From positions 1 through 64,000 of the forward strand of contig CAZXQG010000010.1 in NCBI GenBank assembly GCA_964642725.1: a stretch of 64,000 bases of DNA. The letters are read 5' to 3'. Position 1 is the first letter of the stretch, and every line of letters starts with the position of its first letter. Both the position numbers and the translations under genes were made by a program. Under the pieces are notes generated by a model, which did no database searches, was not told where the DNA came from, and saw only the letters and a list, made by a program, of their open reading frames with translations. Below are positions 17,755 to 27,634 of this stretch, piece after piece. Origin of the DNA: JAGVPT01 sp964642725 (lineage in GTDB: Bacteria; Bacteroidota; Ignavibacteria; UBA10030; UBA8401).

Positions 17755-18873
17755 ATGCAAACATCGACAACGCAAAACGGGATCAATATCTCCGACTTGC
17801 TGCGGCTCTCCGCCATTCCCGGAGTCGGGGCAAATCGACTACGCGCCCTCGTCACACATTTCGAATCGCCGACTTCAGTCCTCGAAGCCGCACCTCGCGA
17901 GTTGATTCGCGTGGAAGGAATAGATAAGAAACTCGCCTCCACAATAGCACACTATACGGCTGGAAAAGTTTTTGCCGAAGAGCAACTTTCACTGCTCAAT
18001 AAAGCCAACGGACGGATCGTAACGTTATGGCACGACGAGTATCCCGAATATCTACGGAAGATTTACGACCCGCCTCCTCTGCTGTTCGCTCTCGGTACTA
18101 TCGCGAAGAACGATAAGTACGCCGTGGCGATTGTCGGTACGCGGCGCCCATCGGCGTACGGAAAACTTATCGCTGAACGGTTTGCAAAAGAACTCTCGGA
18201 AAAAGGGATTGCGATCGTCAGCGGGCTGGCTCGCGGAATCGACACCGCCGCCCACTGGTCCTCGCTGCACGCCGGCGGAAGAACGATCGCGGTGATCGGC
18301 TCGAGCATCGATATGATCTATCCGTCTGAGAATAAGAAACTTGCTGCCTGCATTGAAGAGAACGGCGCTGTCGTCTCGGAATTTTTTATGGGGACAAAAC
18401 CCGACCCGGGGAATTTCCCCCGGCGCAACCGGATTATCAGCGGCATGTCGCTCGGCACGCTCATCATCGAAACGGCCGAAAACGGCGGTGCAATGATTAC
18501 CGCTTCAACGACGCTTGACCAGAACCGCGAGCTCTTCTGCATCCCCGGCAACATCACGGAAAAATACAGCATCGGCACCAACAGACTCATTCGCGACGGG
18601 CATGCGAAGCTGGTTCAAACGGTGGACGACATCATAGCGGAATTGAAGAGTTCGCTAAGGCCGATTTTGAAATTCGCACAACCGCAAGCGCCCGTTGTGC
18701 TCTCTATTTTCGAACAAAAGATCTTCGATCTTCTCACATCGGAGCCGTCGCATATCGACGTTCTGTCGGAGCGGTCGGGGCTTTCAATACCGGATACCTT
18801 GGTCAATCTGCTCAGCCTGGAATTCAAAGGACTTGTCCGGCAGCTTGCAGGAAAAATGTTTCTTAAGGCGTAG
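17755..18873 (+). CDS. dprA: DNA processing protein DprA
   Basis: A 372-residue protein. Residues about 10-75 are a helix-hairpin-helix-like region (LSAIPGVGANRLRAL). The Rossmann-like core follows with GTRRPSAYG, SGLARGIDTAAH, FPRRNRIISG and ENGGAMITA. A C-terminal winged-helix domain (about 310-372) completes the family layout. DprA loads RecA on incoming single-stranded DNA in natural transformation. I start at the ATG at 17755, 37 bases after the EutN-like stop; the longer frame would overlap that gene. Confidence 0.95.
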   Translation: MQTSTTQNGINISDLLRLSAIPGVGANRLRALVTHFESPTSVLEAAPRELIRVEGIDKKLASTIAHYTAGKVFAEEQLSLLNKANGRIVTLWHDEYPEYLRKIYDPPPLLFALGTIAKNDKYAVAIVGTRRPSAYGKLIAERFAKELSEKGIAIVSGLARGIDTAAHWSSLHAGGRTIAVIGSSIDMIYPSENKKLAACIEENGAVVSEFFMGTKPDPGNFPRRNRIISGMSLGTLIIETAENGGAMITASTTLDQNRELFCIPGNITEKYSIGTNRLIRDGHAKLVQTVDDIIAELKSSLRPILKFAQPQAPVVLSIFEQKIFDLLTSEPSHIDVLSERSGLSIPDTLVNLLSLEFKGLVRQLAGKMFLKA

Positions 18874-18963
18874 ATTTGGCTTGACACCATTTTCATAACA
18901 CAATAATCACGCCAAAAAACCTTTTGATTCTTGCCAAAAAGGTATATATTTATTGTAATCCTT

Positions 18964-19545
18964 ATGTTCACAATTGATGAAATTATCGTTGACGGCAGAG
19001 TCGCCGACGTTCACTTCGCCTGTAACCTTGCTGAGTGCAAGGGCGCTTGTTGCACCCTGAAAGGGGGCCGCGGCGCACCGGTCACCGACGAAGAAGTGGA
19101 TGAGATTTACAATGCATATCCAGTCGTAAAAAAATATCTCCCGCAAGAACATAACGATTGGATCGAACAGCATGGTTTGGTCGAAGGAACCACAGGATAC
19201 TATGCGACACAATGTATGGATGAAAATGCGTGCGTTTTCGTGTTCTACGATAACGGCGTTGCAAGATGTTCGTTTGAGAAGGCGTTTCACACTAAAGAAA
19301 TTCAGTGGCGGAAACCTCTTTCCTGTCATTTGTTCCCTCTGCGGGTTAGCTACGGCACCCCGGAGCAATTGAGGTTTGAGTACTTACACGAATGCGAACC
19401 GGCTTTCAAAAAAGGAAGTCTCGAAAAAATACCGCTGTTCAGATTCTTAAGGGAAGTTTTAGTGCGCGCGTACGGCCGAACATGGTATAAGCGATTTGAA
19501 GCCGAATGTGAAGAGCGTTCAGGTAATTCTCAAAGAGGCGATTAA
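18964..19545 (+). CDS. DUF3109 cysteine-rich protein
   Basis: A 193-residue protein from the ATG at 18964, beginning MFTIDEIIVDGRVADVHFAC. The Cys-rich segment CNLAECKGACC, a further CMDENAC and the CHLFPLR motif suggest a metal or iron-sulfur site like the YkgJ-type zinc/iron-chelating group. Function is unknown. It ends six bases before rpoN and is probably cotranscribed with it. Confidence 0.85.
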   Translation: MFTIDEIIVDGRVADVHFACNLAECKGACCTLKGGRGAPVTDEEVDEIYNAYPVVKKYLPQEHNDWIEQHGLVEGTTGYYATQCMDENACVFVFYDNGVARCSFEKAFHTKEIQWRKPLSCHLFPLRVSYGTPEQLRFEYLHECEPAFKKGSLEKIPLFRFLREVLVRAYGRTWYKRFEAECEERSGNSQRGD

Positions 19546-19550
19546 GATTT

Positions 19551-21008
19551 ATGCTACAAATCTCACAGCAACAACGGTTGCTACAAAAGCTCACGCCGCA
19601 GCAGATCCAGTACCTCAAGCTTCTTCAACTCCCCACCGTAGCACTCGAACAACGAATCAAAACGGAGCTGGAACAAAATCCGCTGCTTGAAGAAGGCGTG
19701 GAAGACGAGATTGAGCTCGCTCAGGAAGATGCCGAGAACGAGGCCCCGGAGGCCGAAGCTGCGACGGACGGCGAAATTGAGGCAAAGAAAGACAAGAACG
19801 AAGAGTTCACTTTTGAAGACTACGTGAACGACGAGGCTTCGTACACGCCGAAATCCAGCAATCAGCAGGATGACGAAGATCGTGATGAGATTCCAATCTC
19901 CGCCCCCGAGCCGCTCATGCAAAAGCTCAGGGGACAACTGCAGCTCGCCGACCTGACCGATACCGGCATGCTCGTCGCGGATGAAATCATCGGCAACATC
20001 GACGAAGACGGTTATTTACGCCGCGATTTGAGCTTGATCGTCCAGGATATCAATCTCTCGCATGGACTCCAATTGACGACTGCGCAAGCAGAGCTTGTTT
20101 TGAAACGAGTTCAGCGGCTCGAACCGATTGGCATCGGTTCAAGAACTCTTCAAGAATGCCTGCTGCTGCAGCTTGAAGGGAGTGAATGTGAGCCGCGCCT
20201 TAAGAAGCTCGCACACGTCATCCTCGAAACATATTTTGATGAATTCACCAAGAAGCATTTCGAACAGCTCTCGAAACTGCTCGGCATCCCGCTCCCCGAG
20301 GTGAAAGAAGTCCTTGACGTGATTTCTCATCTCAATCCGAAGCCCGGCGAAGGAGAAATTTCAACCCAGGAAAACTACGTCACCGTGGACTTTATCGTCC
20401 ACTTTGAGGACGGCGAGTTCATCATCCAATTGAACGACAAGAACATTCCGCCGCTGCGCATCAACAAAGACTACAAAGAGATGATGTCGCGGAAGAAAAA
20501 GAACGGAGTCAGTTCAGAAACAAAGACCTTCATCCGGCAAAAGTTTGAAGCAGCAAAGTGGTTTATCGCATCGATCTACCAGCGGCGCGACACGATGATG
20601 CGCGTGATGCGTACGATCGTTGAAAAACAGCGCCAATTTTTCGAAATCGGCGACGGGCTGAAGCCGATGATTTACAAAGACATTGCCGCGGTCATTAAAA
20701 TGGATATTTCCACCATCAGCCGCGTTGTGAACGGGAAATATGTCCAAACGGATTTCGGCGTTCACGAACTGCGGTACTTCTTCAGCGAAGGCATCAGCAC
20801 ACAAAGCGGCGAAGATGTTTCGAACAAAGAAGTAAAGCTTCGCATCAAAGAAATACTGGAAACGGAAGACCCCCACAAACCGCTGAGCGACGACCGCATC
20901 GCCGAGATTTTGAATGAACGCGGCTTCAATATCGCACGGCGAACAGTCGCCAAATACCGGGAATCGATGATGATTCCGGTAGCACGCCTGCGGAGAAAAA
21001 TTTCATAA
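19551..21008 (+). CDS. rpoN: RNA polymerase sigma-54 factor RpoN
   Basis: A 485-residue sigma-54. Region I is Gln/Leu rich (residues 1-50, with QQQRLLQKLTPQQIQYLKLL). Region II at about 55-115 is strongly acidic. The core-binding region and helix-turn-helix follow. The RpoN box ARRTVAKYRE at about 462-471 reads the -24 element. It directs polymerase to TGGCAC-N5-TTGC promoters and needs an AAA+ activator, none of which is encoded in this window. A near-consensus target lies upstream of the pilin-like gene at 49219. Confidence 0.97.
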   Translation: MLQISQQQRLLQKLTPQQIQYLKLLQLPTVALEQRIKTELEQNPLLEEGVEDEIELAQEDAENEAPEAEAATDGEIEAKKDKNEEFTFEDYVNDEASYTPKSSNQQDDEDRDEIPISAPEPLMQKLRGQLQLADLTDTGMLVADEIIGNIDEDGYLRRDLSLIVQDINLSHGLQLTTAQAELVLKRVQRLEPIGIGSRTLQECLLLQLEGSECEPRLKKLAHVILETYFDEFTKKHFEQLSKLLGIPLPEVKEVLDVISHLNPKPGEGEISTQENYVTVDFIVHFEDGEFIIQLNDKNIPPLRINKDYKEMMSRKKKNGVSSETKTFIRQKFEAAKWFIASIYQRRDTMMRVMRTIVEKQRQFFEIGDGLKPMIYKDIAAVIKMDISTISRVVNGKYVQTDFGVHELRYFFSEGISTQSGEDVSNKEVKLRIKEILETEDPHKPLSDDRIAEILNERGFNIARRTVAKYRESMMIPVARLRRKIS

Positions 21009-21030
21009 AACCATATCGCCGGAACACACC

Positions 21031-21567
21031 ATGGAAAGAACAATCCGCTCGACAACAATTATCGGCCTTTCACGCAACGGCAAAGTCGCCCTCGGCAGTG
21101 ACGGCCAGGTCACGCTCGGAACAACCGTTGTGAAACACACCGCAAAGAAAGTACAACGATTGTACAACAATTCAGTCCTTGTCGGCTTTGCAGGCGCGTC
21201 AGCCGATGCCTTTACCTTGATGGAACGCTTTGAAGAAAAACTGCAGAAACATCAGGGGAATCTTGAACGCTCTGCGGTCGAACTCGCGAAAGACTGGAGA
21301 ACCGACAAATACCTGCGCAGGCTTGAGGCAATGATCGGCGTGCTGGACAAAGAACATGCTTTCATCATTTCAGGAACGGGAGACGTTATCACACCCGACG
21401 ACGGAATTGTCGCGATCGGTTCGGGAGGCCCCTATGCGCTGGCCGCTGCAAGAATGCTGGTCGCATATACCGACCTCTCGGCCCGGGAGATTGTTGCTCA
21501 ATCAATGAAGACAGCCGCCGAAATCTGCATTTATACAAACCAAAATATCTCAATCGAAGAATTGTGA
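21031..21567 (+). CDS. hslV: ATP-dependent protease subunit HslV
   Basis: A 178-residue proteasome-like peptidase. The active-site threonine is in STTIIGL at residue 8, with the family motif ALGSDGQVTLG after it. Most HslV begin directly Met-Thr; here a seven-residue leader (MERTIRS) must be removed to expose the threonine. HslV stacks with HslU hexamers to degrade unfolded or regulatory proteins. hslU follows after four bases. Confidence 0.96.
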   Translation: MERTIRSTTIIGLSRNGKVALGSDGQVTLGTTVVKHTAKKVQRLYNNSVLVGFAGASADAFTLMERFEEKLQKHQGNLERSAVELAKDWRTDKYLRRLEAMIGVLDKEHAFIISGTGDVITPDDGIVAIGSGGPYALAAARMLVAYTDLSAREIVAQSMKTAAEICIYTNQNISIEEL

Positions 21568-21571
21568 AACA

Positions 21572-22993
21572 ATGAAAACACACAGCACAGCGGAAAAATC
21601 TTTACCCCTTCCAGCGGGGCGCGCGGACAGCCGGAAAGATTCGCAAGAGCTGACTCCCACTCAGATCGTCCGTGAGCTTGATAAATATATTATCGGCCAG
21701 CACGAAGCGAAAAAATCGGTTGCAATCGCGCTCCGGAATCGCTGGCGTCGTCTTCAGGTACCGGAAAACCTCCGAGAAGAAATCATGCCCAACAATATCA
21801 TATTGATCGGGCCGACCGGCGTGGGAAAAACAGAAATCGCGAGACGGCTTGCGAAGTTGTCGAACGCGCCGTTTATTAAGGTCGAGGCTTCCAAGTTCAC
21901 CGAAGTCGGCTACGTCGGGCGCGACGTCGATTCTATGATCCGCGATCTGACCGAGCTTGCCGTCGTGATGGTGAAATCTGAAAAGACCGGGGAGGTACAG
22001 GAAAAGGCGGAACATCTCGCCGAAGAACGGATCCTCGACATCCTCATTCCTTCCGTCCGAAAATCGAAGGCAGATGCGAACGAGACGCCGTCGGACGAAG
22101 AACTCAACGAAAAGACTCGCGAACGGTTCAGAGAGAAGATCAAAGCCGGGCAGCTCGACGACAGGATCATCGAGCTGGACGTTCCGAGCGATCAATTCCC
22201 CGCCATGCAAATCCTCGGACCGATGAATCTTGATGAAATCGGCGTAAATCTCCAGGACATGTTCGGCAACCTGATGCCGAAGAAAATGAAAAAAAGAAAA
22301 CTCTCGATCGCAGACGCAAAAAAAATTCTCGTTCAAGAAGAAGCGCAGAAGTTAATTGACCAGGACGCAGCGATTAAAGAGGCAATCCACAGGGTCGAAA
22401 ACTCCGGCATCGTCTTTTTGGACGAAGTGGACAAGATTGCCGGAAACAGGGGCACGGCGGGCGGCCCCGACGTTTCGCGGGAAGGCGTCCAGCGCGATTT
22501 GCTTCCCATCGTTGAAGGGTCAACGGTAGCGACAAAATACGGAATGGTCCGGACAGACCACGTGCTGTTCATTGCCTCGGGCGCATTTCACGTTTCCAAA
22601 CCGTCCGATTTGATTCCCGAGCTGCAAGGCAGGTTTCCGATTCGCGTGGAATTAAAGAGCTTGACAGAAGAAGATTTCGTCAAGATCCTCACACTGCCTC
22701 AGAACGCACTTATCAAACAGTACACCGCCTTGTTGAAAACGGACGGGATCGAGATAGAATTTACGGATGACGCAATCCGCGCTATCGCACGGATCGCAAC
22801 CCAAGTGAATGAAGAAGTAGAAAATATCGGCGCCCGGCGGCTTCACACAATTATGACGTCGCTCCTGGAAGAGATTCTCTTCGACGCCCCGGAAAAAGTC
22901 TCCTCAACGCGATTGGCCATATCGAAAGAAATGGTCGAAGAGAAACTCAACACAATTGTTCGGGATAAAGACCTGAGCAGGTTCATACTGTAA
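21572..22993 (+). CDS. hslU: ATP-dependent protease ATPase subunit HslU
   Basis: A 473-residue AAA+ unfoldase. The Walker A motif GPTGVGKTE is at about 80-88, with the pore-loop signature EVGYVGRDVDSM after it. Walker B FLDEVDKI is near residue 283. The insertion (I) domain spans about 140-260, and the C-terminal LSRFIL tail inserts into HslV. The N-terminus carries a slightly long 25-residue extension before LTPTQIVRELDKYIIGQ. A strong terminator follows. Confidence 0.97.
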   Translation: MKTHSTAEKSLPLPAGRADSRKDSQELTPTQIVRELDKYIIGQHEAKKSVAIALRNRWRRLQVPENLREEIMPNNIILIGPTGVGKTEIARRLAKLSNAPFIKVEASKFTEVGYVGRDVDSMIRDLTELAVVMVKSEKTGEVQEKAEHLAEERILDILIPSVRKSKADANETPSDEELNEKTRERFREKIKAGQLDDRIIELDVPSDQFPAMQILGPMNLDEIGVNLQDMFGNLMPKKMKKRKLSIADAKKILVQEEAQKLIDQDAAIKEAIHRVENSGIVFLDEVDKIAGNRGTAGGPDVSREGVQRDLLPIVEGSTVATKYGMVRTDHVLFIASGAFHVSKPSDLIPELQGRFPIRVELKSLTEEDFVKILTLPQNALIKQYTALLKTDGIEIEFTDDAIRAIARIATQVNEEVENIGARRLHTIMTSLLEEILFDAPEKVSSTRLAISKEMVEEKLNTIVRDKDLSRFIL

Positions 22994-23028
22994 CATCAGC
23001 GTTTACAAAATTTCCGTTTACAAAAAAA

Positions 23029-23060
23029 AGCCTATCCTGCATTTCAGAATAGGCTTTTTT
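23029..23060. terminator. Rho-independent terminator between hslU and the convergent DUF5723 gene
   Basis: The stem AAGCCTAT...ATAGGCTT carries CTG/CAG inner pairs and one mismatch. A runs on the left and T runs on the right let it work in both directions. Confidence 0.85.
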
Positions 23061-23081
23061 GTCTCAGGTATGTTTCGACCG

Positions 23082-24563
23082 TCAGATCCTAAACCGCATC
23101 CCAAAGGTAAACGACGCGTTGTGGAAACTGTTCGGGTTGGTGAGGAGGGCGATGCTTTGTGTTCCGAAATCCAAATCCCATACCGGCGTGTTCACGCCCA
23201 AGCCAAACGACCAGCCAAATCGTTCTCGTCCGCCGACTGAAATTCCAGTCCGGATCGGAATCGCGTTGATGGGACGGTATTCAGTGCCCAGCGAAAAGCG
23301 GGCCGTTTTAGTATTTCCCGGCTCATCGTTGAAACCAACATTGAGGTCGGCGGCAACAAGAAGTTGTCCTGGGAAATGAGTGACAAAGGAAGCTTTGTCC
23401 ACCTGAAGTGCACCGCCAATGTGCAGCGCAGTCGGAAGGCTGGTCTTAAATGATGTCGTATCGTGCTTGTCCCCTTTAAAAGCATTCTTTAAAGAATCCT
23501 GCTGGTTGATATCCGAAATTGAAAAACCGCCGTTCCCCGAAATAACTTTTGTGTTTTCATTCCAAGTTATTTTTCCAATATCTGTAATGCTCACGCCAAC
23601 ACGCAACGCTTGAGCGACTTCCGCCGATACGCCAATGTCAAACCCGAGGCCCCTTCCCGCTGGTTTGCCGAGAAACTCCGAAGCATTCGAAGCGCTGTCG
23701 AAGTTCACTTGCGATTGGTACTGAAGGAAATTAACATTTCCGGAAATCGGTTCGGACGTCAGGACGTTTCCCGCCGGAGTGGGGGTGTAGGTGGGAACCA
23801 CTTGAATATTGCCTGTATAATGGTCTGTCCCAAAATACGCGAAACCCTGCACGTATTTTATTCCGACACCGACCGCAATATTCTTGGCCCACGTTATATC
23901 CATCGGTACGAAGCGCGCGTACGAAAGATTGTATTGCCGCGTCCATGATGCTTTTATCGACGTATTGTCAAGGGAATAGGTAGCTCCGGTTTCGGGAAAT
24001 GCGTCTAACAACATTTTCAAATACCCCTCAGGGATGTCAATGTTCGCAACGGCCTGGTCGCTCACGGAAAAGCCAAACCCTCCGAGTTTATCGTTTTGAA
24101 AGGTCAACCCGAAATACGTAACATTGAAATTAAACTGAGTGTGCGATATCCCTCCCGGAAACAAACCGAGGATTTCATCCTTATCGGATTGCGAGAGCAC
24201 TTTCGCAATTCGAATGTTTTTTCCTTTTGCATCGACAACGGGCTGGCCGTTTGCGCCGATACTATCGACTCCAGTGAAATCATCCTGATAAATTTTATAG
24301 TTGATAAAATCGCTCCCGGCGACAACGCCGAACGGGGCCAATTCAAATGTAACGGTGCTCCCGCGGTCGTCGAGTGCGAGATTTGCAGGGTTGAGTCCGA
24401 TCGCATCGAGCCCGCGGGACGATGCGGTAAATGTCCTTGCCATACCGACCGTTCTTCCGGAGGTGAGGTCGTTGCCGGCATCCGATGTATTCGCCATAAC
24501 TACACCCAACGCCAGAGCCGCCATCATGCTGATAAAGTGTCGTTTCACATTAACGCTGTTCAT
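23082..24563 (-). CDS. Outer-membrane beta-barrel protein, DUF5723/PorV-like
   Basis: A 493-residue secreted protein. The signal sequence is MNSVNVKRHFISMMAALALG. Past it comes the pattern GRTVGMARTFTASSRGLDAIGLNPANLAL, typical of FadL/PorV-like barrels of the DUF5723 type in this phylum. The chain is rich in alternating hydrophobic strands and ends FTFGMRFRI, a barrel-type C-terminus. The ATG at 24563 is preceded by AGGAG seven bases away and is preferred over an upstream start at 24614 that overlaps the neighbour. Related PorV proteins act in type IX secretion, but this one cannot be assigned that role. Confidence 0.75.
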   Translation of the reverse strand: MNSVNVKRHFISMMAALALGVVMANTSDAGNDLTSGRTVGMARTFTASSRGLDAIGLNPANLALDDRGSTVTFELAPFGVVAGSDFINYKIYQDDFTGVDSIGANGQPVVDAKGKNIRIAKVLSQSDKDEILGLFPGGISHTQFNFNVTYFGLTFQNDKLGGFGFSVSDQAVANIDIPEGYLKMLLDAFPETGATYSLDNTSIKASWTRQYNLSYARFVPMDITWAKNIAVGVGIKYVQGFAYFGTDHYTGNIQVVPTYTPTPAGNVLTSEPISGNVNFLQYQSQVNFDSASNASEFLGKPAGRGLGFDIGVSAEVAQALRVGVSITDIGKITWNENTKVISGNGGFSISDINQQDSLKNAFKGDKHDTTSFKTSLPTALHIGGALQVDKASFVTHFPGQLLVAADLNVGFNDEPGNTKTARFSLGTEYRPINAIPIRTGISVGGRERFGWSFGLGVNTPVWDLDFGTQSIALLTNPNSFHNASFTFGMRFRI

Positions 24564-24585
24564 TGAAGTCTCCTTTGAATCACTG

Positions 24586-26940
24586 TTAATGGCTGGAGTG
24601 AGTGAGTGTGTCAATATTGACGTTGTAACGGACGCTTACGAATGCTTTCAGACGGACGTAATACTCTTTCTTAAACTCAACCGGAGCGTTGCTTCCCGAA
24701 GTGTTCAACACAATCTTGACGGCAACAAAGCGCGCAGGATTAATTTTCCCAACATCGGATGTAGACATAGGGATAATTGTCCCGGTCAATCCGATTGGTG
24801 AATTGGTTGGGGGTGTGGAGGCATAGCGGGCGCTGTCCGCCTGTATCACTCCTGTCTTGGGAAGCGAAAGCAGCACAGCATTGGTGTCTGTGTTCGGTTT
24901 CGACATGTTCGAGGCAAGCCCCGGCAGCAATTTCGAACCGACGGTGATCTGAAGCGGAAATCCATTGAATATCGTAAAAATAACATTTCCGCTGTCGATT
25001 TGGGCGAGGTCTTTCTTGTCGATCTTGTTACCGGAGGTATCGGTGATAACAACGGTATCTCTAAAGATACCGTTGATAATTCCAACGTGAACGGGGAATG
25101 AAAAATCTACCGATGTGAAAACACTGTCCCCCACTTGGACCGTACCAGTGCTGTCCGGATATTGATAATACGATGCGGGGTCTACAACCGCTTGCCCCGT
25201 AACGACAAGCTTCGAAGGCAGGCTGCCGTTCCCGCCGGTGAAAAAGCTCGAAAGAAATTGATCGATACCGTACCCGCCATTGCTGGTAGTTTTGTCGAAG
25301 ACAATATCCTTTTCCTGTCCTGGATTTATGCGAAGGACGTTCGTCAGCACACCGCTCGAATTACGCTCTTGTGCTGTAAGCGGCGCACCATGCACAACAC
25401 CATTTTTGTCCAATCCTGAGATCTTCATTGTCAGATCAGTCGGGAACGAGCCGGTGCTTAGGATTTTGAGCTTTATGGAAACGGAATCAAAGTTGATGGC
25501 ATCCGCCGTAAATTGATTGCCAATATTTCCGATCCCAGCGTCCACGGTTTCGTTGATCGGAACGGGAGTCGGTTTGACCTTGCCAACCACTTTTTCAAGA
25601 ACGTATGTTTTCCGCGGAGGAGTTTGGTGGTTATTCTGCGGCAGCACATCAACGACTACGGAGTCGGTCTCCGAAATAACTACCTTGCTTTGCGTAGCAG
25701 CAAGAGTCCTGATCGCCAGCGAGATATGACCATTAAGTACTGAAAGTGTGTCTATCCTGGAACCAATAACGGTATCATGCTGCGATTGGAAGGCATAGTC
25801 TGGCATTGAAACCGTTTGCAACAACTGCCCGGGCTGTCCTGTCAGGGAATTCGCCGCAGGAACAGTATCCGTCTGCGTAAGATCATCTTTTAGTATAAAA
25901 GGAAGACCGGTGGTTTTATCGACCAGCTCTTTAAACGTGAAATCGACCGCAATTTTTGTTTGAACGTTGTTTGTGATCCTAATCGTAAAATTACCGTCCT
26001 TAAATTCAGCACGCTTAATTTTTGTCGAATCGTCAAGAATTTGAATTGCAGAATCCGGTATACTGACTACGGGGTACGGGACCTTCAACTGGATTTTTGC
26101 TTTGCTTATCGTCGGTTTTACACCCGCACCTCCGCCGTCGATCGTCATGCCGGCTGAAAGATTGTCGCTGGCGTTGATTTGTTTATTCTGGATATCGTTC
26201 GATTGGACGGTAAATCTCAAGTTCAGATTCGCGCTCATAGTTTTTCCCGAAATCGGCACCGTCGATGTCCCCGTAGATCCCGGAGCGATCCCGCCTGCAG
26301 GGAACGTGAATGTTCCAACCACCGAATCGTTCAAGGCGGGATCCGCCAGCATGTCGGTATTTACAAGTTGCACTCCCGGGGCTGCGAACGTGATGGTGAA
26401 CAGAAAATTGTTCTTGATGGACAACGTCATCTGTCCGTTTTCAAATACGATATAATCATACAGCGCAGCGGGATTGTTAACCGGTTGCTGCATAGCCAAC
26501 GAAAAGTTAGATCCTCCCGCCGGATACGTGAATGGCAGCGATTGTCCCTGAAACAGTTGGCCCGCCCCAATATTCACTCCCGAGATTGAACTTACGTCGA
26601 GCTGCAAAGGCCCTACCGGTTTGCTGAGTCGAGATGGCCCCGGATTTAATTCGGGAAGAGTAATTGGCGAAGGCTGGTTCACGAGTGACGACGGCCTGTA
26701 AATAACAGCCCCCGATGCCGAATCGACGATGAACTTCGGATCTTTCTGAATCATTTGTTCGAAAGTAAAGGTCCGGTCGATGAGGCCGATATTCAGGGGG
26801 ACCTGCCACTGAGGAGCTTTGGGCTTGTTCGTGTCCAAAAGCTTGTTCACGCACTGGAATGAAAACGGCAGCGTGAAGAAAAGAATCACAAACAAAATGA
26901 TTCTTGCTTTTTCAGGTTTCAACTTGGAGAGAAACTTCAT
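24586..26940 (-). CDS. Large secreted envelope protein of unknown function
   Basis: A 784-residue protein that I do not recognise. An N-terminal signal or anchor helix (residues 13-30) ends at Cys30, but the residues before it are not a good lipobox. The rest is beta-rich with many Ser/Thr/Asn and repeated aggregation-prone strands, such as segments built on IDTLSVLNGHISLAI. It ends 22 bases before the DUF5723 protein and almost certainly shares its transcript, so the two may form an outer-membrane/periplasm pair. Confidence 0.7.
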   Translation of the reverse strand: MKFLSKLKPEKARIILFVILFFTLPFSFQCVNKLLDTNKPKAPQWQVPLNIGLIDRTFTFEQMIQKDPKFIVDSASGAVIYRPSSLVNQPSPITLPELNPGPSRLSKPVGPLQLDVSSISGVNIGAGQLFQGQSLPFTYPAGGSNFSLAMQQPVNNPAALYDYIVFENGQMTLSIKNNFLFTITFAAPGVQLVNTDMLADPALNDSVVGTFTFPAGGIAPGSTGTSTVPISGKTMSANLNLRFTVQSNDIQNKQINASDNLSAGMTIDGGGAGVKPTISKAKIQLKVPYPVVSIPDSAIQILDDSTKIKRAEFKDGNFTIRITNNVQTKIAVDFTFKELVDKTTGLPFILKDDLTQTDTVPAANSLTGQPGQLLQTVSMPDYAFQSQHDTVIGSRIDTLSVLNGHISLAIRTLAATQSKVVISETDSVVVDVLPQNNHQTPPRKTYVLEKVVGKVKPTPVPINETVDAGIGNIGNQFTADAINFDSVSIKLKILSTGSFPTDLTMKISGLDKNGVVHGAPLTAQERNSSGVLTNVLRINPGQEKDIVFDKTTSNGGYGIDQFLSSFFTGGNGSLPSKLVVTGQAVVDPASYYQYPDSTGTVQVGDSVFTSVDFSFPVHVGIINGIFRDTVVITDTSGNKIDKKDLAQIDSGNVIFTIFNGFPLQITVGSKLLPGLASNMSKPNTDTNAVLLSLPKTGVIQADSARYASTPPTNSPIGLTGTIIPMSTSDVGKINPARFVAVKIVLNTSGSNAPVEFKKEYYVRLKAFVSVRYNVNIDTLTHSSH

Positions 26941-27099
26941 GAAGTCCTCCTGATTAAAATGGTACCACAGGCGATGCTCGGCATTGGGAAGGTCACGGTC
27001 TCTTGATTGAAAATGGCCTCTCTGCTGTCAATGTAGAATATCCGCACTTGTTAAATGTTGATGTGCGTCATACAGGGCTCTGGGGGCGTGGAAAGGAAA

Positions 27100-27132
27100 A
27101 GTGCCGGGCGGCAATACTTTGCGTCCGGCACT
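27100..27132 (-). terminator. Likely terminator of the DUF3467 gene
   Basis: Eight-base arms AGTGCCGG/CCGGCACT bracket a 17-base loop. Read on the minus strand the stem is followed by TTTTCC. It lies 16 bp past the DUF3467 stop. Confidence 0.6.
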
Positions 27133-27148
27133 CATGAAAACACAACAA

Positions 27149-27481
27149 TTAGTGTATTTTCTCTTCTTTGGTTGGAAGCTGAAAGCCGAAGTTAGGCGTC
27201 GGCGGTTCATCACCCAAGATTTTTATATCGCCGAATTTTGACTCGTATTTCTCTATGTTGTCTTTCAAGGCGTTCAACAGCAACCGCCCATGCTGCGGAG
27301 TCATGACAATTCGGGCAAACACTTTCGCCTTCGGGACGCCGGGCAAGATGCGCGTGAAGTCAATAACAAATTCAGCGGGAGAATGGGTGATAATCGCCAG
27401 GTTTGAGTAAATCCCCTCGGCTTCTTTTTCTCCCAATTCTATATTTATCTGTTGGCCCTGCGGGGGCTGTGGATTGCTCAT
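27149..27481 (-). CDS. DUF3467 protein
   Basis: A 110-residue protein of the DUF3467 family. Its core reads EAEGIYSNLAIITHSPAEFVIDF and VFARIVMTPQHGRLLLNALKDNI. The family is widespread and functionally undefined; it has no signal peptide and no membrane segment. It sits alone, with a terminator downstream and 153 bp upstream that show no recognisable gene. Confidence 0.88.
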   Translation of the reverse strand: MSNPQPPQGQQINIELGEKEAEGIYSNLAIITHSPAEFVIDFTRILPGVPKAKVFARIVMTPQHGRLLLNALKDNIEKYESKFGDIKILGDEPPTPNFGFQLPTKEEKIH

Positions 27482-27634
27482 AAAATTTTCCTCTCGTGAA
27501 AAATCGAGTCGCCGCTATTCATTGCGTGAAACATCTGGAAAATTATCGATCTCCAGACCGCATAGATTATTCTATTTTTGCGTCGCTGCGCGCTCCACCT
27601 TGTTGAGTCATTCAGAAGAACACCCGCTCTTCAA

